Part shown: positions 1 through 7,360 of the stretch, piece after piece
Position numbering within the stretch: position 1 is the stretch's first letter
Layout: each line of letters begins with the position of its first letter
NCBI GenBank assembly: GCA_902767175.1
Contig: CACXGH010000225.1
Location: forward strand, 1-10,830
DNA from: an uncultured Ruminococcus sp.
GTDB lineage: Bacteria; Bacillota; Clostridia; Oscillospirales; Acutalibacteraceae
Direction of reading: 5' to 3'
Length of the DNA stretch: 10,830 nt
Position numbers and translations under genes: made by a program
Notes under the pieces: generated by a model
What the model saw: the letters and a program-made list of their open reading frames with translations, nothing else
The model's database searches: none
What the model was told of the DNA's origin: nothing

Positions 1-76
1 AGGAGCTAAAGCTCCCCGACGTCTGTTGACGGCGTCGCTCGCTCCAATCAAGCGAGCTTGTTGGAGCTTTGCTCCT
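1..76. repeat. Small palindromic repeat element with nested hairpins
   Basis: The two ends are near-perfect inverted repeats: AGGAGCTAAAGCTCC at 1-15 and GGAGCTTTGCTCCT at 63-76, which pair apart from one extra base. Each end is itself a small hairpin (2-7 with 10-15; 63-67 with 71-75). Inside is a 7-bp perfect stem, GCTCGCT (37-43) with AGCGAGC (51-57), and a weaker GTC/GAC stem at 21-30. There is no run of T after it, so it does not read as a simple terminator for either strand. It resembles a non-coding REP or MITE-type unit; it starts at the window edge and may extend further left. Confidence 0.6.
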
Positions 77-250
77 TGTTTAATAAGGTAAAACACACGA
101 ATCCCTCTGAGGAATATATACTATAAACCAGCAGCAGATATTATAATAGTTAAACCAGTATTATCAACTTGATTTAACAGGGGTTAATTTCTGATTGTTA
201 ATATAATTACGTTATTATATACAATTATTATAATAATTCGTGAATTTCTA
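77..250. other. AT-rich intergenic stretch containing a 16-bp perfect palindrome
   Basis: No gene is seen here. The stretch is very AT-rich and carries several TATAAT-like strings (for example 202-207) without well-spaced -35 partners. At 223-238 AATTATTATAATAATT is a perfect palindrome, about 13 bases upstream of the proposed -35 of the following gene. In such AT-rich DNA it may be chance, or it could be an operator. Confidence 0.35.
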
Positions 251-279
251 TTAACTTCAACCAATTACGGTTTTATAAT
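251..279 (+). promoter_or_regulatory. Probable sigma-A promoter of the broken secreted-protein gene
   Basis: TTAACT (251-256, four of six matches to TTGACA) and a perfect TATAAT (274-279) are separated by 17 bases. Transcription would start near 286, about 35 bases before the ATG at 322. AAGGAG at 308-313 is the ribosome site, eight bases before the ATG. The upstream GTG at 313 overlaps this Shine-Dalgarno sequence and is unlikely to be the start. Confidence 0.5.
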
Positions 280-321
280 AAAAATGATAAAATCACCTAA
301 ATCTTACAAGGAGTGAAAAAT

Positions 322-887
322 ATGAAGAATAGCATTCTTAAAAAAATCTGTGCCGTGTCATTGTCGGCTCTTATGCTTGGCTGCGCAGGAGCGGCAGAAA
401 CAAGCTCATTCATTGCCGCAAGCCTGCCCGTTTATGCCGCCAGCGTAACACCTGCAAGTGATAATGGTCAACACTTGCTGCCAACACAACAAAAACCTCT
501 GTAAGCTTTACTCCGAGCGCTGCAGCTGCATATGACCTGAAAATAATAGCAAAGGACAGCGCAGGCAAGACCTCAACAAAGAATGCTGCAGTCACCGTAT
601 CAAAGCCGCTTACCAATATTTCCAAGCCGGGTACAGCTTCTGCTAAGGTCGGCGAAAAAGTAAAGGTACGCTGCTATGCTCAAGGCGGCACAGGTGAGTA
701 TACATACGCTGTATACTACAAGAAGTCTGCCGGAAACACATGGTACAAGCTGCGCGGCTACAACAGCACGAATCTGGTATTATTCATGCCCAAAGCTGCC
801 GCAAGCTATGACATTAAAATAACGGCAAAGGACAGCAGCGGCAAAGTCGCTGAAAAAGTTCTTACCCTTAAGGCAGCAAAACAGTAA
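322..887 (+). pseudogene. Secreted repeat-domain protein, broken by an out-of-frame internal deletion
   Basis: The ATG at 322 opens a signal-peptide-like start (MKNSILKKICAVSLSALMLG, then Cys-Ala-Gly), but this frame stops at 502-504. Protein-like sequence continues in the -1 frame from 465 to the TAA at 885-887. That part holds the C-terminal half of one repeat (WSTLAANTTKTSVSF, then AYDLKIIAKDSAG) and one complete copy (YAVYYKKSAGNTWYKLRG, then SYDIKITAKDSSGK). The Trp at 465 aligns with the Trp of the full copy, which has about 48 residues before it that the first copy lacks. The new frame is closed by a TAA at 462-464. A deletion joining the signal-peptide region to mid-repeat near 460-466 explains both the frame change and the missing half. 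The repeats resemble the tyrosine-rich surface domains common in Ruminococcus; their function is unknown. A sequencing indel alone would not explain the missing half. Confidence 0.7.
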
Positions 888-892
888 ATCCT

Positions 893-925
893 CTCCCTGG
901 GTGCATTGTCACTCGGGGAGTTTTT
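893..925 (+). terminator. Intrinsic terminator after the broken surface-protein gene
   Basis: An 11-bp stem, including two G-T wobbles, forms between CTCCCTGGGTG (893-903) and CACTCGGGGAG (910-920) around a six-base loop. It is followed directly by TTTTT (921-925), six bases after the stop codon. Confidence 0.85.
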
Positions 926-948
926 CTATACAGGCATAATAACAGCAA

Positions 949-979
949 AAGCATGACTGCCGTAATAACAGTCATGCTT
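949..979 (-). terminator. Terminator of the minus-strand operon
   Basis: AAGCATGACTG (949-959) and CAGTCATGCTT (969-979) form a perfect 11-bp stem with a nine-base loop, 17 bases beyond the aminotransferase stop codon. On the minus strand the stem runs into TTTTGCTGTT; on the plus strand it is followed by CTTTTGT. It could therefore work in both directions and back up the terminator at 893-925 between the converging units. Confidence 0.75.
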
Positions 980-996
980 CTTTTGTATGAGTATTA

Positions 997-2166
997 TCAT
1001 TTCCGCCTGCTTATCTTCTTACGGATATGCTCAAGGCGGCTGAGTGCTTCATAAAGGGTTTCATTCTTTTTGGCAAAATGAAGTCTTATCAGGTTGTTAA
1101 CGTCTTCACGGAAGAAGCTTGAGCCGGGTACTGCACCGACTCCCACATCTCTTGCAAGTACCTCGCAGAATTCCAGGTCGCTCTTGAAGCCGAATTCGGA
1201 TATATCAAGAAGAATGTAATATGCTCCCTGAGGTACAGTATGTGCAATGCCTATGTCGTCAAGTCCCTTTAAGAACAGGTCTCTCTTTTCCGTATATTTC
1301 GCCTGAAGCTGTTTATAGTATTCGTCCCCGAAACGAAGTCCTGCAACGGCTGCCTCCTGAAGCGGTGCAGCAGCTCCGACCGTAAGAAAATCATGCACCT
1401 TTTTCGCTGTTTCAATAATGTTCCGCGGTGCGATGATATAACCGAGACGCCAGCCTGTTATTGAATAAGTCTTTGACAGGGACGAACATGATATTGTTCT
1501 ATCCCACATATCGGGGAGTGAAGCAATATATGTATGATGATAAGGCTCATAAACGATATGCTCGTAAACCTCATCTGTGATAACAAAGGTGTCATATCTC
1601 TTTGCGAGGTCTGCGATTATTTTAAGCTCATGATATGTAAAGACCTTGCCGCAGGGATTGGACGGGTTGCAGAGTATCAGAGCTTTCGGATTCTGTCTGA
1701 ATGCTGCTTCAAGCTCATCTGCATCAAAGTTGAAATGCGGCGGATACAGCGGTACATATATCGGCTCTGCACCCGAAAGAATAGTGTCCGCACCGTAGTT
1801 TTCATAAAACGGTGAGAATACGATGACCTTGTCACCCGGATCGGTGACGGTCATCATAGCTGCCATCATAGCTTCTGTGCTGCCGCAGGTGACAACTATC
1901 TCACCGTTCGGGTCAATGCTCCTTCCCATGAGCTTTGACTGCTTTTCTGCAAGGGCTTCACGAAAATTCTGTGCGCCCCACGTTATAGAATACTGATGAA
2001 AATCCTCTTTAGTCACCTCTGCAAGCCTTTCAAGAAGCTCACGGGGCGGCTCGAAATCAGGAAAGCCCTGTGAAAGATTGACTGCGCCGTATTGGTTTGA
2101 AATGCGTGTCATTCGTCTTATCACTGAGTCTGTAAAACCTTCTGTTCTTTTAGAAAGTGCCGGCAT
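997..2166 (-). CDS. PLP-dependent class I/II aminotransferase
   Basis: This 389-residue protein belongs to fold-type I aminotransferases. NLSQGFPDF lies at about 30-38, the NPSNPCGKVF loop at 168-177, the PLP-contacting Asp in ITDEVY at D198, and the Schiff-base lysine K232 in SLSKTYSITGWRLGY. The substrate-carboxylate Arg is probably in NLIRLHFAKKN near the C-terminus. The early SQGFPDF motif is typical of the kynurenine/methionine aminotransferase-like branch, so aromatic or sulfur 2-oxoacids are plausible amino acceptors. I chose the ATG at 2166 because GGAGG sits eight bases before it; the in-frame ATG at 2181 would overlap that site and has no ribosome site of its own. It is the last gene of the operon, 44 bases after the ligase, and would convert the 2-oxoacid made by the oxidoreductase into an amino acid, or the reverse. 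Substrate is not determinable from sequence. Confidence 0.93.
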   Translation of the reverse strand: MPALSKRTEGFTDSVIRRMTRISNQYGAVNLSQGFPDFEPPRELLERLAEVTKEDFHQYSITWGAQNFREALAEKQSKLMGRSIDPNGEIVVTCGSTEAMMAAMMTVTDPGDKVIVFSPFYENYGADTILSGAEPIYVPLYPPHFNFDADELEAAFRQNPKALILCNPSNPCGKVFTYHELKIIADLAKRYDTFVITDEVYEHIVYEPYHHTYIASLPDMWDRTISCSSLSKTYSITGWRLGYIIAPRNIIETAKKVHDFLTVGAAAPLQEAAVAGLRFGDEYYKQLQAKYTEKRDLFLKGLDDIGIAHTVPQGAYYILLDISEFGFKSDLEFCEVLARDVGVGAVPGSSFFREDVNNLIRLHFAKKNETLYEALSRLEHIRKKISRRK

Positions 2167-2174
2167 AGCATCTG

Positions 2175-2179
2175 CCTCC
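2175..2179 (-). promoter_or_regulatory. Ribosome site that fixes the aminotransferase start
   Basis: GGAGG on the minus strand lies eight bases before the ATG at 2166 and inside the longer reading frame that begins at 2181. The DNA before 2181 is AT-rich with no purine-rich site, so the shorter protein is preferred. Confidence 0.75.
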
Positions 2180-2210
2180 ATAATAAAGATTCGTAACTAT
2201 TATAATTAAC

Positions 2211-3551
2211 TCAGATGTTGTAGTCAAGTGTTCTTTCGTCAATTACTCTTCTTGACTTATGCTCTGAACGTGTATTCAGACCGCCGTCAGCATGAACAAC
2301 GACCCTTGCAGGCTTAACACCGATACGGGCTTTAAGTGCTGCCGAGACCTCTGCGGCTACTTCCTCGTCGGTTTTCGGATTATCGGCATTCTTCTCTATT
2401 TCAACTGCATACTTATTGGTAAAGTCCTTCTCAAAGATACGGATAAGATATTCGCCCGTAATTCCGCTCTGTTCACGGACAACGGCTTCTATATCACTCG
2501 GGAATACATTAACGGCAGATACGATGAACATATCGTCCTTCCTTCCCTGAATATGTATTCTTCCATGAGTTCTGCCGCATGAGCACTTTGTATTGTCGAT
2601 CCAGCCGATATCTCCTGTACGGAAACGGATAAGAGGACGGGCGTGCTTTCTGAGGGTAGTAAATACAAGCTCTCCGACCTGTCCCGGCTCAAGAATCTCG
2701 CCTGTATGTATATCGACAGTCTCTACAAGAATATGGTTTTCTGCGATATGAAGACCGTTCTTAGCTTCACACATTGCCGCACAAGCACCGAATATATCGG
2801 ACAAACCATAGAAGTCGTATACCTCTGCGCCCCATATATCCTCGATTGCCTTTCTTGTTGCGTCAATCGAGCCGCCAAGCTCACCTGCAACAATTATCTT
2901 CTTTATATTAAGATCCTTTTTCGGATCAATGCCGCTCTTGAGTGCCTTTTCACCAAGCTGCCATGCGTATGAAGGTGAAGTCCAGATCACAGTAGGCTTA
3001 TATGTCTTGAGCACAAAAAGCAGTCTTTCGCTCGGAAGTGTACCTCCCCATATGCAGAGTGCACCAAGATTCTGAGCGCCTATAACATCAGGGCCGCCAA
3101 CATACAATGAAAAATTCAGTGCATGGACATAACGGTCATTCGGACGCATACCTACCTGCCAGAACCAACGGCTCTCTGTCTCCTGGAATTCATCGAAGTC
3201 CTTCTTTGTAAACGGACTCATTGTCGGAACGCCGGTTGAACCGGATGAAGTTGAAATGAAAACTACGTCCTCCTCAGGAACGGCAGCAAGCTCGCCTAAG
3301 AACGAGCCTACACCCTGCGTCTCACGCTGTGTTTTTTTATCGACAAACGGAAACTTCTGAATGTCCTTGAGTGTCTTTATATCTTCGGGCTTAACACCTG
3401 CAGCGTCAAATGAGCGCTTATAATAGGGGGCGTTATCGTATGCGAATTTTACGATCTCCTTGAGATCCTCAAGCTGTCTTTTTTCAAGTTCTTCACGGGG
3501 AAGCGTTTCAAGCTCCTCGTCCCAATATTTGTTGTTTACATCTCTGCTCAT
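2211..3551 (-). CDS. Phenylacetate-CoA ligase-like AMP-forming acyl-CoA ligase
   Basis: This 446-residue member of the PaaK branch of adenylate-forming enzymes activates an organic acid with ATP and CoA, releasing AMP and pyrophosphate. Visible motifs are the ATP-binding loop STSSGSTGVPT (100-110), the A5-like YGLSD in EVYDFYGLSDIFG, the ribose-binding RFRTGDIG, a CSCGRTHG segment, the hinge/C-terminal GRKDDMFIVSAVNVFPSDIE typical of PaaK, and a likely catalytic lysine K432 in RSEHKSRRVID. Length fits the family (about 430-450). The start is the ATG at 3551, with GAAGGAG eight bases upstream; a longer frame to 3608 overlaps the previous gene and is not needed. It begins 16 bases after the beta-subunit gene, so the acyl-CoA it makes is probably the substrate (or product) of the oxidoreductase. 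Aryl acids are the best-known PaaK substrates, but short or sulfur-containing acids cannot be excluded. Confidence 0.92.
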   Translation of the reverse strand: MSRDVNNKYWDEELETLPREELEKRQLEDLKEIVKFAYDNAPYYKRSFDAAGVKPEDIKTLKDIQKFPFVDKKTQRETQGVGSFLGELAAVPEEDVVFISTSSGSTGVPTMSPFTKKDFDEFQETESRWFWQVGMRPNDRYVHALNFSLYVGGPDVIGAQNLGALCIWGGTLPSERLLFVLKTYKPTVIWTSPSYAWQLGEKALKSGIDPKKDLNIKKIIVAGELGGSIDATRKAIEDIWGAEVYDFYGLSDIFGACAAMCEAKNGLHIAENHILVETVDIHTGEILEPGQVGELVFTTLRKHARPLIRFRTGDIGWIDNTKCSCGRTHGRIHIQGRKDDMFIVSAVNVFPSDIEAVVREQSGITGEYLIRIFEKDFTNKYAVEIEKNADNPKTDEEVAAEVSAALKARIGVKPARVVVHADGGLNTRSEHKSRRVIDERTLDYNI

Positions 3552-3567
3552 AGTAAATTCTCCTTCT

Positions 3568-4455
3568 TCACTTAAAATTTCTGTGAATAAACTCCCACTT
3601 TGCGTCACGGGAGCTTTGTATTACCTTGATATCCTCATCTGTGAGGTGTCTGAAGCGGCTCTGCTTTTTCAGGTAATCTCCAACAGAGGAAAATTCTTCC
3701 GGCTTATAATTCAGCTTGAATTCACCGTTTTCATACTCCGCAAGATACCATAATCCACAGTCCACAACCTCTTTGGCTATTTCTATTGTATCATCGGTCT
3801 TTATTCCCCAGCCTGTCGGACATGGTGCAAGGATATGAATATACTTCGTGCCCTTTATCTGCTTTGCCTTTTCGACCTTTCGCATGAAGTCATTGATATA
3901 TCCCACGCTTGCTGTTGCTGCATAGGGTATTCCATGGGCGGCAACTATTTCAAACATGTTCTTTTTCGGGCGAAGGTTTCCTCTGATATTCTTTCCTGCA
4001 GGCGTTGTAGTCGTCTTTGCACCAAACGGTGTAAGCGAACTTTTCTGAATGCCTGTATTCATATATGCCTCATTGTCATAGCAAATATAAAGAATATCAT
4101 CGTTTCTGTCAATCGCACCTGAAAGTGCCTGCAGACCTATATCAGCCGTTCCGCCGTCACCCGCAAAGCCGACTGCATGAAAATCCGTAATGCCCTGAGC
4201 ACGAAGTCCTGCTTCAATTCCTGTGAGCATTGACGCTGTACCTGCAAATGTTGAAATAATTGCATTATTTCCAAAGCAGAGCTGAGGAAAATTGAAACCA
4301 ACCGCAGACATACAGCCTGCAGGAAGTACGGCTACCGCATTTTCACCAAGCACCTTAAGAGCTATTCTGACCGCTAAGCTGCCTCCACAGCCGGCACACG
4401 CCTTATGTCCGTAAAAAAACTCTGTCTCATTGAGCGTTTTTGCATTGACTGCCAC
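3568..4455 (-). CDS. 2-oxoacid:ferredoxin oxidoreductase, beta subunit (TPP-binding)
   Basis: This 295-residue subunit carries the thiamine-pyrophosphate site and the proximal 4Fe-4S cluster. The sequence shows HKACAGCGG with C20 and C23, C48 in LPAGCMS and C212 in APCPTGW, matching the four cluster cysteines of pyruvate-oxidoreductase beta chains. The TPP/Mg motif is GDGGTADIG (99-107) followed by NEAYMNTG (128-135). The best start is the GTG at 4455, eight bases after AGGAGG; this overlaps the alpha gene by 29 bases and implies translational coupling. The separate gamma, delta, alpha and beta genes match the four-subunit pyruvate/2-oxoisovalerate type rather than the two-subunit indolepyruvate type. 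The reaction is 2-oxoacid + CoA + oxidised ferredoxin to acyl-CoA + CO2, and it is reversible. It is cytoplasmic. Substrate specificity is not evident. Confidence 0.94.
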   Translation of the reverse strand: MAVNAKTLNETEFFYGHKACAGCGGSLAVRIALKVLGENAVAVLPAGCMSAVGFNFPQLCFGNNAIISTFAGTASMLTGIEAGLRAQGITDFHAVGFAGDGGTADIGLQALSGAIDRNDDILYICYDNEAYMNTGIQKSSLTPFGAKTTTTPAGKNIRGNLRPKKNMFEIVAAHGIPYAATASVGYINDFMRKVEKAKQIKGTKYIHILAPCPTGWGIKTDDTIEIAKEVVDCGLWYLAEYENGEFKLNYKPEEFSSVGDYLKKQSRFRHLTDEDIKVIQSSRDAKWEFIHRNFK

Positions 4456-5617
4456 TTTCCTCACCTCCTGTTCCAAGAAATTTTACCGTTCTTTTTTCTT
4501 CTTCAAGTTCAGCGAATATACCTTCTATTTCTTCTGCCGAAATATTCTTTCCTCCAAGACCTCCTATGTAATCTGAGGTAGGGATATTTATGCCTGCCTT
4601 TTGCAGTGCAGAATTAACATTCGTATAAACCGTACCCTCATTGCCGAAGGAAATATCCTTTTCAAGTACTGCCGCAGCCTTTGCATTTCTTATCGCCGCT
4701 GCTATCTCTTCATTAGGGAAAGGGCGCAGATACCGTATTCTCAGAAGCCCTGCCTTCTTGCCCTCTGCTCTGAGCTTGTCGGTTATTTCCCGTACAAGCC
4801 CTGATATACTTCCAAGTGTTATCAGAATATAATCGGCATCTTCTGTTCTGTAGCTTTCGGTAAGACCTGTATAATGTCTCCCGAAAATTTTCCCGAAACG
4901 CTGTTCCGCTTCCGAAATTACAGTTCTTGCATTCAGCACCCCAAGATGCTCCTTTAATTTAAAAATCGTATTGCTTTCAGGCCCTGCAGAAAAAGCCAGA
5001 TTCTTTGGCTCAGAGAGTGACATTTTGTTTTTCGTCCGATATGGCGGAAGAAATTCATCTGCCTGCTCAATGGTCGGTACATCTGCAACTTCGTAGGTAT
5101 GTGTAAGAACAAATCCGTCAAGATTTGCCATAAACGGTGTGCTTACAATGGGATGTTCTGCGATATAAAAGCTCATAAGAGCAATATCGAGAGCCTCCTG
5201 TGCGTTTTCGGCATATGCCTGTATCCAGCCGCTGTCAAGCTGAGAAACAGAGTCTCTTTGATCACCGTAGATATTCCACGGCAATGCAGTTGAACGGTTG
5301 GCATTCATCATTACTATCGGAAATCTTCCGCCTGCCGCATACGGCAGACATTCTGTCATGTAGAGAAGTCCCTGCGAAGAAGTTGCTGTAAATGCTCTTG
5401 CTCCCACAGATGAAGCTCCCATAGCACAGGACAGTGCCGAATGCTCCGATTCGACATGGATAAATTCCGCTTTCAGACTGCCGTCCTCAACATATTCCGA
5501 AAGCTTTTCTACAACTATCGTCTGAGGTGTTATCGGATAAGCGGATATAACCTGCGGACGGGCAAGTCTGACTCCGAGGGCAAATGCTTCATTGCCCGAT
5601 AAAAACCTTTTTGCCAT
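4427..5617 (-). CDS. 2-oxoacid:ferredoxin oxidoreductase, alpha subunit
   Basis: This 396-residue alpha chain forms the catalytic core with the beta subunit. It shows the family motif SAYPITPQT (25-33), the TPP-facing glutamate region HVESEHSA (about 54-61), TATSSQGLLYM (78-88) and the conserved NRSTALPWNIYGDQRDS block (107-123) followed by SGWIQ. A C-terminal transketolase-like domain follows from about residue 230, with RIRYLRPFP and a GGLGGKNIS segment near the end. The start is the ATG at 5617, which shares one base with the stop of the delta gene (TAATG) and follows GGAGG by ten bases. The longer frame from 5656 runs into the ferredoxin gene and is rejected. The C-terminal coding sequence contains the ribosome site of the beta gene. 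Only an alignment could separate pyruvate, branched-chain, aryl or other specificity. Confidence 0.94.
   Translation of the reverse strand: MAKRFLSGNEAFALGVRLARPQVISAYPITPQTIVVEKLSEYVEDGSLKAEFIHVESEHSALSCAMGASSVGARAFTATSSQGLLYMTECLPYAAGGRFPIVMMNANRSTALPWNIYGDQRDSVSQLDSGWIQAYAENAQEALDIALMSFYIAEHPIVSTPFMANLDGFVLTHTYEVADVPTIEQADEFLPPYRTKNKMSLSEPKNLAFSAGPESNTIFKLKEHLGVLNARTVISEAEQRFGKIFGRHYTGLTESYRTEDADYILITLGSISGLVREITDKLRAEGKKAGLLRIRYLRPFPNEEIAAAIRNAKAAAVLEKDISFGNEGTVYTNVNSALQKAGINIPTSDYIGGLGGKNISAEEIEGIFAELEEEKRTVKFLGTGGEESGSQCKNAQ
4464..4469 (-). promoter_or_regulatory. Ribosome site that decides the GTG start of the beta subunit
   Basis: AGGAGG on the minus strand lies inside the end of the alpha gene, eight bases before the GTG at 4455. 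The in-frame TTG at 4476 and GTG at 4464 lie before or inside this site, so they are poor starts. Confidence 0.7.
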
Positions 5618-5907
5618 TACTTTTCCGCCTCCATTTTTATTGCTCCTATCCTGCATATCTTTTTACAGATACCGCAGCCCTTGCAGAAATCATAATCTAT
5701 TGCAGCTTTATGATTACTGCGAAAGATAACTCCGTCGGGACAGTAAAGATAGCAGTTCAAGCAGCCGATACATTTCTTCGTATCAATGACAGGTCTGACA
5801 TTACGCCAGCCTGAGTTTTTTGTCACGAGATAGCCCGCTTCATAAGAGGGCGTATCCGGTATTTCATCAAAGCCTGCCGGAATCTTATCCCTGAGATACG
5901 GTTTCAT
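5617..5907 (-). CDS. 2-oxoacid:ferredoxin oxidoreductase, delta (ferredoxin-like) subunit
   Basis: This 96-residue 2[4Fe-4S] ferredoxin subunit passes electrons between the catalytic core and external ferredoxin. The N-terminal part carries the delta-subunit signature GWRNVRPVID (33-42). The two cluster motifs are CIGCLNCYLYCP (C46, C49, C52, C56) and CKGCGICKKIC (C75, C78, C81, C85). The usual Pro after the last cysteine of the second motif is Arg86 here, which may tune the cluster or be neutral. The ATG at 5907 overlaps the gamma stop by four bases (ATGA), with GGAGG seven bases upstream inside the gamma gene. Length and position are typical of four-subunit enzymes. Confidence 0.94.
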   Translation of the reverse strand: MKPYLRDKIPAGFDEIPDTPSYEAGYLVTKNSGWRNVRPVIDTKKCIGCLNCYLYCPDGVIFRSNHKAAIDYDFCKGCGICKKICRIGAIKMEAEK

Positions 5908-6425
5908 AATCCGACCTCCTCATAAGCTGCTTTTACGGCAGCAATATTTTTTTCATGAAGCCGTTCCGGCATTGACCGTGTTATAGCTGCACTTATATCA
6001 TCAAGGGATACCGCTCCCGAAACGGCAGCTAAAGTACCAAGCATAATGGTATTTGTTATCGGCAGTCCCAGAATCCGCTGTGCTATGCTGTCGCCGTCTA
6101 TTGTAATTATTCTTTTGCCGTCAAAGCTCTTTTTTGTATTGAGCAGTATTCTACCGTCAGGCTTAAGCTCATCAAAAGCACTTTCACCAAACAGAGTATC
6201 GTCAAGAAAAATGACGTAATCGGCTTTTTTAACTTCGCTTCTGTTGCCTATCGCCTTATCATCAAGCTTTGTAAATGCCCTTATGGGTGCGCCCCGGCGT
6301 TCTGGACCGAAGGAGGGAAAAGCAAGCGCATAGCCGTTTTCACTCAGGGAAAACGCTTCTCCGAGCAGTCTTGCCGCAGTAAATGCTCCCTGTCCCCCTC
6401 TTCCGTGCCATAATATTTCTGTCAT
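5904..6425 (-). CDS. 2-oxoacid:ferredoxin oxidoreductase, gamma subunit
   Basis: This 173-residue protein has the two hallmark motifs of the gamma family: WHGRGGQGAFTAARLLGEA at the N-terminus (GRGGQG at 8-13) and FPSFGPERRGAP (36-47). The rest is a compact alpha/beta domain with ADYVIFLDDTLF and a conserved TIMLGTLAA segment. In structures of the family it helps form the CoA side of the complex. The ATG at 6425 has AGGAGG seven bases upstream and lies 14 bases after the permease stop. This begins the enzyme block gamma-delta-alpha-beta, in which every junction overlaps, consistent with stoichiometric synthesis. Confidence 0.94.
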   Translation of the reverse strand: MTEILWHGRGGQGAFTAARLLGEAFSLSENGYALAFPSFGPERRGAPIRAFTKLDDKAIGNRSEVKKADYVIFLDDTLFGESAFDELKPDGRILLNTKKSFDGKRIITIDGDSIAQRILGLPITNTIMLGTLAAVSGAVSLDDISAAITRSMPERLHEKNIAAVKAAYEEVGL

Positions 6426-6439
6426 GTCTTATCCTCCTG

Positions 6440-7360
6440 TCATGTCTTCCAACGAAGCAGAAATTTCTGTATCCTGTTAAAAATAAATGAGATCACGACT
6501 ATCACAATACCTACAACTATAAGACCTACTATGGTTCTTGTATAATCTCCGAAATCGGAATAATTCTTTATGTAGTAGCCCAGACCGCTCTGTGCGCCGA
6601 TCATTTCAGCAGATGTCAGAAGAACGAAAGATACTGTAAGCCCCTGATTACAGCCTATGAATATCTGTTGAAGCGACGCAGGAAGCATAATTGAAAACAG
6701 CATTGTAAATTTATTTACATTAAGAACCCTTGCGGAGTCTATCGTCTTTTTTTCCACATTCATTACTCCGCTCATGGTACCTCCAAGCACAGGCCAGAAG
6801 GTTGCAAGAAAAATCACAAATACCGATACGGAGCGGAATGTCGGCAGAAGTGCAATACCGTAAGGGATATATACTATCGGCGGAATAGCGCCGAGAAACT
6901 TTGAAATATATGCTGCGGCTCCGCCGAGTCTTGCACTCCAGCCAAGAAAAAGACCAAGCGGAACTGCAGCCGCTATTGCAAGGAGATATCCCTGCAGGAT
7001 AATCCCTATAGAGCTTTGTATATTGACAAGTATCTTATCATAGTCCAGAATGAATTGTCTGAAGACCTTGCCGGGCGGCGGAAAAAGCGAAGCTTTTATT
7101 GCATTGAATTTTGCTGTCGCAAGAACCCAGACTGTCAGCAGTCCGTAGATAAAGCCTACTATATCGAGAAACAGGTTAAGGCTTACAGGTTTTTTTATGA
7201 ATGCCGATACTGTAAGTGTCATGACTTCAACTCCTGCAGCAAACCATATCGCATAAGCAGCATAGGTTTCTGCCGGCAGCTTATCGGGCAGAAGCTGTAT
7301 CAGTAAAAACACAATAAACAGCGCATGAACTACTCTGAGATATCTTTTTTTGACTGTCAT
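6440..7360 (-). CDS. ABC importer permease, NitT/TauT (SsuC/TauC-like) family
   Basis: This 306-residue inner-membrane protein forms the channel of a small-anion importer. The C-terminal two thirds match the family, with hydrophobic segments at about 116-140, 155-175, 177-197, 238-256 and 276-296. The ATPase-docking (EAA-like) loop is DSARVLNVNKFTMLFSIMLP (208-227). It is longer than the usual 250-270 residues because of three extra N-terminal hydrophobic stretches (about 9-24, 33-54 and 62-83), giving around eight segments. The ATG at 7360 shares one base with the ATPase stop (TAATG), and GAGGAGG precedes it. Homologues move sulfonates, nitrate, thiamine precursors or aromatic acids. Here the neighbouring ligase suggests an organic acid, and the Cys-rich leader suggests a sulfur compound; neither is proven. 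Confidence 0.92.
   Translation of the reverse strand: MTVKKRYLRVVHALFIVFLLIQLLPDKLPAETYAAYAIWFAAGVEVMTLTVSAFIKKPVSLNLFLDIVGFIYGLLTVWVLATAKFNAIKASLFPPPGKVFRQFILDYDKILVNIQSSIGIILQGYLLAIAAAVPLGLFLGWSARLGGAAAYISKFLGAIPPIVYIPYGIALLPTFRSVSVFVIFLATFWPVLGGTMSGVMNVEKKTIDSARVLNVNKFTMLFSIMLPASLQQIFIGCNQGLTVSFVLLTSAEMIGAQSGLGYYIKNYSDFGDYTRTIVGLIVVGIVIVVISFIFNRIQKFLLRWKT

Noticed and set aside
465..501. Programmed -1 frameshift in the surface-protein gene (run of five A at 491-495)
   Set aside because: CAA AAA C is a poor slippery site, and half a domain is also missing upstream of it, which a frameshift would not explain.
1534..1815. Plus-strand frames inside the enzyme genes, such as this one
   Set aside because: They are antisense to well-supported family motifs and lack ribosome sites and recognisable domains.
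3552..3608. N-terminal extension of the ligase to 3608
   Set aside because: It overlaps the end of the beta-subunit gene and its residues have no family similarity; the ATG at 3551 has a proper ribosome site.
6419..6444. Short direct repeat GACATGACAG on both sides of the permease/gamma junction
   Set aside because: Ten bases only; one copy is the permease stop and the other the gamma start, so it is probably coincidental or a trace of a small duplication with no visible consequence.
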